NCBI RefSeq assembly: GCF_002302635.1
Contig: NZ_CP022387.1
Span: 2,604,001-2,668,000, forward strand
Direction: 5' to 3'
From: Capnocytophaga stomatis
GTDB taxonomy: Bacteria; Bacteroidota; Bacteroidia; Flavobacteriales; Flavobacteriaceae
DNA: 64,000 nucleotides
Positions 46,321 to 53,865 of this stretch are shown in pieces (the first letter of the stretch is position 1; each line of letters starts with the position of its first letter). Position numbers and translations under genes: made by a program. The notes under the pieces were generated by a model. That model was not told the origin of the DNA. It searched no databases and worked only from the letters and a program-made list of their open reading frames with translations.

Positions 46321-46557
46321 ATGACACGAAAATTAATTCAAAAAAAGTTGTTTTTATTGCTTTTGATGATGGCGAATTTTGCCTTTTCACAGGGCAATGG
46401 AGTGGGTGGTATCAATGAGGCTACCAAAATGGTTACCTCGTACTTTGACCCTGCTACCAAACTGATTTATGCCATAGGTGCCGTGGTGGGACTTATCGGT
46501 GGGGTAAAGGTGTATAACAAGTTCAGTAGTGGCGATCCGTTAAAATCATCTGTGTAG
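46321..46557 (+). pseudogene. traE: Truncated TraE (DUF4134) pore protein of the conjugative element
   Basis: The 78-codon frame begins with a signal peptide (LFLLLLMMANFAFSQG) and continues as a normal TraE: INEATKMVTSYFDPATKLIYAIGAVVGLIGGVKVYNKFSSGDP. It then changes at about 46540 into unrelated residues (LKSSV) and stops. Family members continue for about 25 more residues with a second membrane segment, which is missing. The sequence after the break belongs to another gene on the opposite strand, so a deletion joined the two. All later tra genes (traF onward) are absent from the window. Confidence 0.85.
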
Positions 46558-46955
46558 AATTCTTCCCCCGTATGTTTTCCAAAGGCTTGGAAGTAGGCAT
46601 ACCCACCTTTACAAACTACCATTTGATATAAGTTGAGCGTACTTGTGGGAGTGTTAAAATGGTTCGTTTCGTTGTTTTCGAGGCTCACAAATTGCCAATT
46701 TTTGTCCCCCAAAAGGGTATCTATATGGGGCGTGTCATCTTCATTAGTGGCGTAAAAACTCACGGCACTATCTCGAAACAAAACCGAAACAAGGTTAGGC
46801 ATATCATCAATGAACTCAACTAATTTTAGCCGTTTTTTTAACTCTTTTTTCCACGCTTCATCTATTTGAATGATGGCAAAGTCGCAGGTATCCCAATCGC
46901 TATTGGTATGGGCTTTTATTAGGATATGTTTTGTATTTGTGTTTGCTATTTTCAT
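46467..46955 (-). CDS. Unrecognised 162-aa protein of the element, 3' end fused into antisense traE
   Basis: The protein starts MKIANTNTKHILIKAHTNSDWDTCDFAIIQID. No signal peptide or known motif is visible. The first ~138 residues appear native. From about base 46540 the frame runs into the reverse strand of traE and ends with a Leu/Pro-rich run (LLNLLYTFTPPISPTTAPMA) that must be an accident of the deletion. It lies 15 bp downstream of ardA in the same direction and belongs to the accessory block of the element (ardA, ssb). Function unknown. Confidence 0.6.
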   Translation of the reverse strand: MKIANTNTKHILIKAHTNSDWDTCDFAIIQIDEAWKKELKKRLKLVEFIDDMPNLVSVLFRDSAVSFYATNEDDTPHIDTLLGDKNWQFVSLENNETNHFNTPTSTLNLYQMVVCKGGYAYFQAFGKHTGEEFYTDDFNGSPLLNLLYTFTPPISPTTAPMA

Positions 46956-46970
46956 CTTTTTTCTTTTTGG

Positions 46971-47495
46971 TTAATAATTATAGAAATAGTGGTTATTGTG
47001 TTCCATAAAATCCAAATCCCTTGCATAGGCTTCATAATCAAAATACATTGCCACCTCATCAGGAATATTTTGGAGTAGTCCTGTTTGTTCCGCATAATAT
47101 TCGGCAAAATCCGTTTCAGTGGAAAAGTAACCGATATACCGCTCTTGGGCTTTTTCGATGGTCTGCTCATTTAGAGGTATTCCTGTTAGATAGATATAAT
47201 TTTGTACGATTTCTATATCGTCATCGCTCATTTCTTCCAAAAGCAAAGCCATTTCAAAAATGCTTTTATCCAAATGGCATTCGCCTATAAATCCGTCAAA
47301 AATTGGAGGACATTTCCAATCTTGGAACATTAATTCGGGGTCTTCTTCATCTTGGTGCAATCGTTTGCAGTCGGCATAAAACGCCTCTATATCATCATAG
47401 TTCGATAAAGTAAACCATTTACCAAATAAATTACCCTCATTGTATTTTTTATATGTACCTACATAAATACGTATTTCATTTAGGATATAATTCAT
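46971..47495 (-). CDS. ardA: Antirestriction protein ArdA
   Basis: A 174-residue acidic protein that mimics DNA and inhibits type I restriction enzymes when a mobile element enters a new host. The pattern IRIYVGTYKKYNEGNLFGKWFTL, then FYADCKRLH, then ELMFQDWKCPPIFDGFIGE, is diagnostic for ArdA. The protein is rich in Asp and Glu throughout. It is one of the accessory genes typical of conjugative elements, here beside ssb. Confidence 0.93.
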   Translation of the reverse strand: MNYILNEIRIYVGTYKKYNEGNLFGKWFTLSNYDDIEAFYADCKRLHQDEEDPELMFQDWKCPPIFDGFIGECHLDKSIFEMALLLEEMSDDDIEIVQNYIYLTGIPLNEQTIEKAQERYIGYFSTETDFAEYYAEQTGLLQNIPDEVAMYFDYEAYARDLDFMEHNNHYFYNY

Positions 47496-47516
47496 ATCTC
47501 TTTGGTTTTAAAATGT

Positions 47517-47909
47517 TTAAAAAGGTAAATCGTCAAAATCTTCGTCCGTTGTTGTGGAGTGCTTTTGTTCTTGGAGTTGCGTGTTGGTGGTTGCTTCCGA
47601 CTTTTTAACTTGATGCAATTTGATTTTTGAGGTATGAAAATTCAATCCTGCTTTGGGTTCGCCTTGTGCATTTATCCAAGCTCTTGCACTGACCCTGCCC
47701 GAAAGCTCCACCAAAGCCCCTTTGGTCAATATCTTAGCTACATTGACACTTATCCAATACGCACAATCAAAATACGTGGTTTGCTGTATGGTTTCTCCCT
47801 CTTTATTTCGGTAGTTATCATTGACCGCTACCGAAAAATTAACAACTTGTTTTTTGTTGGACAAGGTCTGCACCTGTGCATCACTTGTCAATCTTCCAAT
47901 GATATTCAT
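47517..47909 (-). CDS. ssb: Single-stranded DNA-binding protein of the element
   Basis: A 130-residue protein. The OB fold occupies residues 1-~105 (MNIIGRLTSDAQVQTLSNKKQVVNFSVAVND, then KILTKGALVELSGRV), followed by a Gln/Thr-rich linker and the acidic C-terminal tip DEDFDDLPF that recruits partner proteins. It probably coats transferred single strands. It is shorter than a chromosomal SSB and lies between ardA and a small unknown gene, all in one direction. Confidence 0.92.
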   Translation of the reverse strand: MNIIGRLTSDAQVQTLSNKKQVVNFSVAVNDNYRNKEGETIQQTTYFDCAYWISVNVAKILTKGALVELSGRVSARAWINAQGEPKAGLNFHTSKIKLHQVKKSEATTNTQLQEQKHSTTTDEDFDDLPF

Positions 47910-47923
47910 AGTGTTTTATGTGT

Positions 47924-48271
47924 TTAAGGTTTTTTAATTTCAATAATAAGGGATATTCTCCCATAAAGCATTGCCCGAAGGCTTGTTTTGTCAATCGCCT
48001 TGTATTCGTGCCATTGTTGGTATTGCAGTACCAAAAAAGTTTTTAAAACGTCTGAAAAATCAAAGCAGTATCCCATAATAGGAATGGCATTTTTGAAATA
48101 CGCATTATGGTTGATTTGGTAGGTTATCCAGTTTTTATCCGCTCTTGACAGGGGTTGCTTCTCATTGAGTTTTTGCCGTAATATGTAGGCACGAGTGTCT
48201 TTTAATTGGTTTAAAGTACATACTTTCCACGATACGAATTTTGTGGCAATAGGTGTGTTTTCTCTTGTCAT
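47924..48271 (-). CDS. Unrecognised 115-aa protein before ssb
   Basis: The start is placed at MTRENTPIATKFVSWKVC (base 48271); a longer in-frame extension up to 48349 is less likely. No motif is recognised. It has several Trp and Tyr (ITYQINHNAYF, LQYQQWHEYKAI) and no signal peptide. It ends 14 bp before ssb and is probably co-transcribed with ssb and ardA. Small genes of this kind are frequent beside ssb in Bacteroidota conjugative elements. Confidence 0.6.
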   Translation of the reverse strand: MTRENTPIATKFVSWKVCTLNQLKDTRAYILRQKLNEKQPLSRADKNWITYQINHNAYFKNAIPIMGYCFDFSDVLKTFLVLQYQQWHEYKAIDKTSLRAMLYGRISLIIEIKKP

Positions 48272-48370
48272 ATTCTTTATTTTTGAGTGTGAATATTTGG
48301 GTTTTGAGTTGCGTTTTGCGAAATGTTTTGTCCGCCCTGCTTTTTCCACTCTCTATCTCTGAAAATTTTT

Positions 48371-48760
48371 AATTCGGCAATGAGAGGAAGAGCGAAGTCG
48401 TTTCATTAAAACAAGTAGTAAGCAGTGCGTTCATTTTTATCATTTTCGACATTTTTTTTATTCGTATAAAGAGCCGGAATATGCGGTTGTCGTTTCGAGA
48501 GCCTAAAAGGTCTGTGTTTAGCGGCTACAAGGTTTTTCAAAAAAATACAACCCCTGTTGAAAACGGGTGTGGAGATTTTTTTGAAAACCAGAGGCTTGAC
48601 CTTGTGGCAGCGTTACAAACACAGAAATACCTTTGCTCTCGAGAACGAATACCCATTTCGGGTGATTACTTCATAAATAAAACAGGAGAAAATCCCATAA
48701 ACAAACGCACACACCATTACTAATAAAATGAAACGAAGGAGTCTTCCTCTGCCGAATAAA
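48371..48760. repeat. Large nested inverted-repeat region near the integrase
   Basis: The outer arms are about 40 bp each: ATTCGGCA...GAGGAAGA...TCGTTTCATT near 48371-48411, and its near complement near 48724-48760 (AATGAAACGAAGG, TCTTCCTCTGCCGAAT). Inside lies an imperfect palindrome, 48496-48641, with ends CGAGAGC / GCTCTCG, inner pairs CTGTGTTT / AAACACAG, CTACAAGG / CCTTGTGG and TTTTTCAAAAAAAT / ATTTTTTTGAAAA, and a CCCCTGTTGAAAACGGG tip. It could be a structured RNA or a DNA site such as an origin. An 80-codon frame over it is not counted as a gene. Confidence 0.7.
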
Positions 48761-48765
48761 ATCCA

Positions 48766-48810
48766 ATAAAAAAACCGATACAGAAATTGTAAATAATCCC
48801 TGTATCGGTT
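48766..48810 (-). terminator. Terminator of the integrase gene
   Basis: A perfect 11-bp stem, AACCGATACAG (48773-48783) with CTGTATCGGTT (48800-48810), followed on the minus strand by a run of seven T. It lies 51 bp after the integrase stop. Confidence 0.85.
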
Positions 48811-48861
48811 AATCTTAAAGACAAATATTTTATATTATCATATGAATTGCAGCAAATTATA

Positions 48862-50109
48862 CTATAATGAAGCAACTAATCGCTCACCGAAATCATTAAA
48901 TTTATAAGCGATTTTTTCCATATCCCTACTGATTTTTTCATTGGTGATTTTAGCATAAATCTGTGTGGTTTTCAAATTCTTGTGTCCCATCATTTTACTA
49001 ACACTTTCCAAAGGAACGCCTTCTGTAAGAAATAAGGTGCCGAAAGTATGCCTTGCCCAATGAAAACTCAAAGGTTTCGTTTTGTCAATACCGACTTTCA
49101 AACTGATTTCTTTTAAATGAAAATTGGAACAAGAGTTACTCGGAACAGGAAACACAAAATCGCCTTTGCTGAAGGATTCGTATTTATCAATGATTTTTTG
49201 AGCGATGGGAAGTATGCGAACGTTGGAAGTGTTCCCTGTCTTTTGCCTACGGGAAAGAATCCAACGATTACCATCAAAAAAGGTTTGAATTTGACTCTTT
49301 TTGAGCTGTTTGATGTCAATATACGAAAGTCCCGTAAAACAGCTAAACACGAACAAATCACGCACCAATTCGCGGGTTTTACTCTTAAAAGTACAGCTCA
49401 ACAACTGCTCAATTTCTTCTTTTAGCAAATAGCCTCGGTCTTTTTCCTGCATTGTGATTTCGTATTCTCGGAATGGATTCTTGTGAATCAAATCCTTTTC
49501 CAAAGCGATGTCAATCATCTTACGCAAAGGCATCATATATACCCATATTGTATTGTGTGTTAGTCTTTTATTGATACGAAGATAAAAATCAAAATCTTTA
49601 ATGAAATCCGCTGTAAGCTCCCGAAAAGCCATATCTTTTCGATGGTATTTATAACCAATAAAATCTGAAAGATGTGTATATACATTTTGATATTTCGCTA
49701 ATGTTTGTTTGCCTCTTACTCCTTTTTGAACCATTTTTTCAAAATCAACGTTGAAATTTTCAAAAACTTTTAAAAGCGAATCGTCCATTGTTCCAATGCC
49801 TAAAAAGCTGTTTTTAAGCTTTTCGGCAGTGGCAAATCCATCCATTTTCATCAGATGGTCATATTGATTGACCAAACGAGTTTTCAGCTCTTCCAATTTG
49901 CGATTTAATGAAAGAGCTTCTTCACTCTTACCTAAGACTTTGCCGAATTTCAAATCCCATTTATCAGGAAGAATTTCGAGCTTGGTACTAAATTGGGCAA
50001 TTTTACCATCAATGGTAATCCTACCCATAATGGCCACTTTTCCGTTTTTCTTAGGAGCATTCTTTTTCAGATAGAAAAGCACTTTGAAGGTTGATTTTTT
50101 TACTTGCAT
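48862..50109 (-). CDS. int: Tyrosine recombinase (IntDOT-like integrase)
   Basis: A 415-residue site-specific integrase. It has an arm-binding N-terminal domain (residues ~1-95), a SAM-like core-binding domain (~110-215) and a catalytic domain. Catalytic residues are Lys290, His350, Arg353 (HWARHTFG), His376 (MMGHKNLKTT) and Tyr385 (TQIYAKI). At the first arginine position the motif reads TGLSYIDI with Ser262, as in IntDOT of CTnDOT, which also has Ser there. It is probably the recombinase that inserts and excises the element, and the att end should lie within the next ~300 bp (50110-50415). Confidence 0.92.
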   Translation of the reverse strand: MQVKKSTFKVLFYLKKNAPKKNGKVAIMGRITIDGKIAQFSTKLEILPDKWDLKFGKVLGKSEEALSLNRKLEELKTRLVNQYDHLMKMDGFATAEKLKNSFLGIGTMDDSLLKVFENFNVDFEKMVQKGVRGKQTLAKYQNVYTHLSDFIGYKYHRKDMAFRELTADFIKDFDFYLRINKRLTHNTIWVYMMPLRKMIDIALEKDLIHKNPFREYEITMQEKDRGYLLKEEIEQLLSCTFKSKTRELVRDLFVFSCFTGLSYIDIKQLKKSQIQTFFDGNRWILSRRQKTGNTSNVRILPIAQKIIDKYESFSKGDFVFPVPSNSCSNFHLKEISLKVGIDKTKPLSFHWARHTFGTLFLTEGVPLESVSKMMGHKNLKTTQIYAKITNEKISRDMEKIAYKFNDFGERLVASL

Positions 50110-50415
50110 AACTCAACTTTTTAAATTACAAAATTAATTTCTATTGAGTTACCATACGCTATGAAAACAAGTGCAAAACACTGAAATATAGTCTTTTATT
50201 CAAAATATTTAAAACTACCATTAGGTAACGATTTAGAAACCTAACTTTGTTTTTACCCGTCAAATTACCCTATGCCTTGCTTTCCAATACTTTCCTGATA
50301 ACAAACTAAACCATTTAGTATGTGTATATTACATCTTTTTACTTACTTTCACAGTTTAGTTTTCTTTTTGTTTGAAAAAATTATTACTTTTGTCCACAAA
50401 ATTATGTCATAACAA
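50110..50415. other. Element-chromosome boundary region, att site not resolved
   Basis: 306 bp between the integrase start and the first core gene. It probably contains the right end of the integrated element. No tRNA 3' end and no repeat matching another part of the window was found. A -7-type element TACTTTTG at 50385-50392 is the likely promoter of the next gene. Confidence 0.5.
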
Positions 50416-50937
50416 ATGGAAAGCCAAATTGTCACTTTTTTGTTGTATTGTGTTCCTTCTGCCATTGTTGGTGTGGTTGCTTATTACTTCTTTTATTTAC
50501 ACACCAAAAATGAAGAAAAACGCCGTTTTTTTCTGTTGCAAAAAGAAAATCAGAAACTTTCGCTTCCGTTGCGTTTGCAGGCTTACGAGCGAATGGCTTT
50601 GTTTTTGGAGCGAATCAGTCCGCAACAATTATTACTTCGCATTCCTTCCCGCAACTTGCCTAAAAAAGAATATGAAGCGTTATTGGTAAATTCAATTGAT
50701 GAGGAGTTTGAACATAATCTTTCACAGCAAATATATATGAGTGAAGATTTATGGAATGTTATCCGAACAGCCAAAATGGCAACTATTCAAGTGATTCGCA
50801 AAGCCACATATGATGAGGAATTGGCTGATTCCAAGGCTATGACCGAATTTATTTTTAAAGAGTTTATCAACAAACCATCACCTTCATCGAGTGCTTTGAG
50901 CCATTTAAAGGACGAAGTTCGTGAATTTTTACGCTAA
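50416..50937 (+). CDS. Conserved membrane-anchored protein (DUF7935-like)
   Basis: A 173-residue protein with one N-terminal membrane segment (VTFLLYCVPSAIVGVVAYYFFYL), then a charged helical cytoplasmic part (NQKLSLPLRLQAYERMALFLERISP). The segment LPLRLQAYERMALFLERI is typical of a conserved Flavobacteriia family of unknown function. The gene is the first core gene right of the element and precedes the LptD-like gene by 26 bp. Confidence 0.65.
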   Translation: MESQIVTFLLYCVPSAIVGVVAYYFFYLHTKNEEKRRFFLLQKENQKLSLPLRLQAYERMALFLERISPQQLLLRIPSRNLPKKEYEALLVNSIDEEFEHNLSQQIYMSEDLWNVIRTAKMATIQVIRKATYDEELADSKAMTEFIFKEFINKPSPSSSALSHLKDEVREFLR

Positions 50938-50963
50938 ATTTTGAAATTTCAAAAAAGAATACT

Positions 50964-53687
50964 TTGCTAAATTATCGGAGACAAATAATTTTATTGATAG
51001 GTTTATTAATCGCAACCAGTTTCTTTTGGTATGCGGAGTTGTTTGCTATCCGAAAGATGGATTATCGGGGTTTTTACACATTTTCGGTGTTGGATACTTT
51101 GAAACGTTCCAGAAGCTCAGCGAAGGACACTATCAAAAAAACAAATACGAAATCTGAAATTGATTCTCTTTCGCAAGAAAAAGATTCTTTAAAGAAAGAT
51201 TCTTTGCAAAAACCAAAAGGAGCTTTGGAAGATATTGTTAAGTACAAAGCTAAGGACAGTATTGTATTTAATAAGGTGAAAAGTGAAATCATCTTGTACA
51301 ACGAAACGCAAGTACAATATACTGATATTGATATATCTGCAGGAATTGAGCTTATTAAATTTGATATAGGAGAAGTTTACGCAGGGCGATTGAAAGATTC
51401 TGTTGGAGAATACACGCAACATCCTGTTTTTAAGCAAGGTGATGACGTGATTGAACCGGATTCCATCCGTTTTAATTACAAAACCCAAAGAGCAATCATC
51501 CGAAATGCTTACACTAAGCAAGATGAAAATAACATAAAAGGTGAAATCATTAAAAAAGAGAATGATTCTACCTATTTTATGAAGAATGCTATTATCACAA
51601 CAGCGGAAGATTTGGACGACCCGGATTATTACATCAAAGTACGAAAAGCTAAGTTTGTTCCGCAGAAGAAGATAATAGCGGGGCTTAGCAATATGTATAT
51701 TGTTGATGTTCCGACTCCTATAGCCATTCCTTTTGCATATTATCCGATGGTTTCAGGACGAGCATCAGGGCTTATTTTTCCTACTTTCGGAGAGGTAAAT
51801 AATCGAGGATATTTTATACAAAACGGTGGATATTACTTCGTTATCAGTGACCATTTGGATTTGGCTCTCACAGGAGATTATTTCACCAACGGAAGTTACG
51901 GTTTCAGAGCACAGTCCGCATATAATAAACGATATAAATTTTCTGGTAATTTTAGTTTAAACTATGAAAATCAGATTTATAGTATCAAAGGACTTCCTGA
52001 TTACAGTGGAACGACCTTATATAACATTCAATGGACACACTCAAAAGATGCAAAATCGAATCCTAATTCAAGTTTTTCGGCATCGGTGAATTTGGGAAGT
52101 AGTCGTTATTACCAAAATTCATACAATCAAATCAATTCGCCAAATGTTTTGAATAATACGTTATCCTCATCGATTTCTTATTCTAAAACTTTTCCGGTGT
52201 ATCCTTCTGTAAATCTTTCTGTTACGGCTTCACATTCGCAAAATACTAATACACAAAGTATTGAAATGACTTTGCCTGCATTGCGTGCAAATTTGGAACG
52301 TATTTATCCTTTCGTCAAGCAAGGTCAATCCAAAAAAGGTTTTATAAAAAGCCTTAATTTTCAATATAGTATGCAGGCTGATAATAGGTTTTCAACAACT
52401 GATAGTTTGTTTTTTTCAAAAAAAATGTTCAATGATGCCAAAAACGGAGTGCGACATTCAATTCCTGTTAGTACTACGGCAAAATTGTTCAAATACATAA
52501 CTTTAGGCTTGAATTCGTCTTTAAATGAAACTTGGCAATTTAAAACGATTCGTAAAAATGACTTCAATAGCAACGTAGGGAAATCTAAAATTGATACATT
52601 GAATGGCTTTGACCGTTTTCTTACATATAATTTGGGAGCGAGTTTGGGTACTACCGTTTATGGAACATTCCGATTTAAAAAAGATAGTAAGATACAGGCT
52701 ATCAGGCACGTGATGCGTCCGTCTGTTAGTTATGGTTATACACCTGCTTTCGATCAATATTATGAGGATTATATTTCGGATGCTTTCGGGAATAAGTCGC
52801 AATACACTCGTTTTGAAGGGGGGATTTACGGAACACCGGGGCTTAATGAATCACAATCCATCAGCTTTTCATTGAGTAATACTTTGGAAGCAAAAGTGAA
52901 GCAAAAAGACAGCACACAAACCGAACCAAAGAAAATTATGTTGCTTAATAGCTTGAATTTCAGTTCGAGTTATAATGTAATTACAAAACAATTTAGCCCT
53001 ATATCCGTAACGGGAGGAACTTCGTTTTTCGAAGGAAAATTGCCTATCAATTTCGGGATGACTTTGAATCCGTACGCAATTGATGAAAATGGAAGACAGA
53101 TGGAAAAGTTTAATATTAATAATGGAGGAAGTCTTTTCCGTTTAACAAATGCCAATTTATCAACGAGTTATACTTTTTCAAACAGAGATAAAAGCAAAAC
53201 AAAAAATAACGATAACACGGCTTCCGGAGGGCGTGCGGATGATTTGTTCGGTTCGTCCAAACCCATAAATGATATGCAGAATGAAGACGAAGATGAGGAA
53301 GCAGAAGAAAAACAAGAAAGAGACGAAAAGAAAAGTTCTTTCTATAATGCAAGCATTCCGTGGGATGTTAATTTGGCTTACTCCTTGACTTACAGTAATA
53401 TGGCTCGTGAGGGAAGGATTTCGAATAATTCCATTATGTTTTCAAGTAATGTTGAACTTTCACCAAAATGGCAAGTGGGAATTTCAAGCGGATACGATTT
53501 TATAAATAAAGGAATTACTTACACGCAATTACGATTTGAACGTGATTTGAATAGTTTTAGGATGAGTTTTCACTTCACACCCATTGGATATAGGAATTCT
53601 TGGTATTTCTTCATAGGAATAAAATCCTCAATGCTGTCTGACTTGAAGTGGGATAAGAGCAAAGAACCGGACAGAAGATTACGTTAA
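50964..53687 (+). CDS. LptD-like outer-membrane LPS assembly protein
   Basis: A 907-residue protein. The only plausible start giving a signal peptide is TTG 50964 (LNYRRQIILLIGLLIATSFFWYAELFA); the first ATG falls after that signal. Residues ~100-260 form an OstA/LptA-like beta-jellyroll (IVFNKVKSEIILYNETQVQYTDIDI, AIIRNAYTKQDE). Then PIAIPFAYYPMVSGRASGLIFPTFGEVNNRGYF opens a large beta-barrel to the C-terminus. This fits the putative LptD family of Bacteroidota, which inserts lipopolysaccharide into the outer leaflet. A low-complexity acidic insert (DEDEEAEEKQERDEKK) lies near residue 780. Confidence 0.82.
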   Translation: MLNYRRQIILLIGLLIATSFFWYAELFAIRKMDYRGFYTFSVLDTLKRSRSSAKDTIKKTNTKSEIDSLSQEKDSLKKDSLQKPKGALEDIVKYKAKDSIVFNKVKSEIILYNETQVQYTDIDISAGIELIKFDIGEVYAGRLKDSVGEYTQHPVFKQGDDVIEPDSIRFNYKTQRAIIRNAYTKQDENNIKGEIIKKENDSTYFMKNAIITTAEDLDDPDYYIKVRKAKFVPQKKIIAGLSNMYIVDVPTPIAIPFAYYPMVSGRASGLIFPTFGEVNNRGYFIQNGGYYFVISDHLDLALTGDYFTNGSYGFRAQSAYNKRYKFSGNFSLNYENQIYSIKGLPDYSGTTLYNIQWTHSKDAKSNPNSSFSASVNLGSSRYYQNSYNQINSPNVLNNTLSSSISYSKTFPVYPSVNLSVTASHSQNTNTQSIEMTLPALRANLERIYPFVKQGQSKKGFIKSLNFQYSMQADNRFSTTDSLFFSKKMFNDAKNGVRHSIPVSTTAKLFKYITLGLNSSLNETWQFKTIRKNDFNSNVGKSKIDTLNGFDRFLTYNLGASLGTTVYGTFRFKKDSKIQAIRHVMRPSVSYGYTPAFDQYYEDYISDAFGNKSQYTRFEGGIYGTPGLNESQSISFSLSNTLEAKVKQKDSTQTEPKKIMLLNSLNFSSSYNVITKQFSPISVTGGTSFFEGKLPINFGMTLNPYAIDENGRQMEKFNINNGGSLFRLTNANLSTSYTFSNRDKSKTKNNDNTASGGRADDLFGSSKPINDMQNEDEDEEAEEKQERDEKKSSFYNASIPWDVNLAYSLTYSNMAREGRISNNSIMFSSNVELSPKWQVGISSGYDFINKGITYTQLRFERDLNSFRMSFHFTPIGYRNSWYFFIGIKSSMLSDLKWDKSKEPDRRLR

Positions 53688-53811
53688 TATTTTGTGAATA
53701 ATTTAAAGAGGAGCCTTTTCTTATATTCAAAATTATGATTTTTTTAATTTTGAAAGTGTATTTTTATGAAAAATTTTAAATTTTGTTTATATTTTTTATT
53801 GAATAAATAAT

Positions 53812-53819
53812 TACCTTTG
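53812..53819 (+). promoter_or_regulatory. -7 promoter element before the FGE-like lipoprotein gene
   Basis: TACCTTTG is a perfect TAnnTTTG element 46 bp before the ATG. No good TTTG element lies at the usual distance; the nearest is 26 bp upstream (53782-53785). Confidence 0.45.
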
Positions 53820-53865
53820 CATCTCGAAAATGAATATATCTACTAATAACAACATATAATTTCTT

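Noticed and set aside
48481-48723. 80-codon plus-strand frame near the integrase
   Set aside because: It lies wholly within the nested inverted repeats, has no ribosome-binding site, and its residues reflect the palindrome.
50110-50415. tRNA gene as integration target of the element
   Set aside because: No cloverleaf or tRNA 3' end with TTC loop was found next to the integrase.
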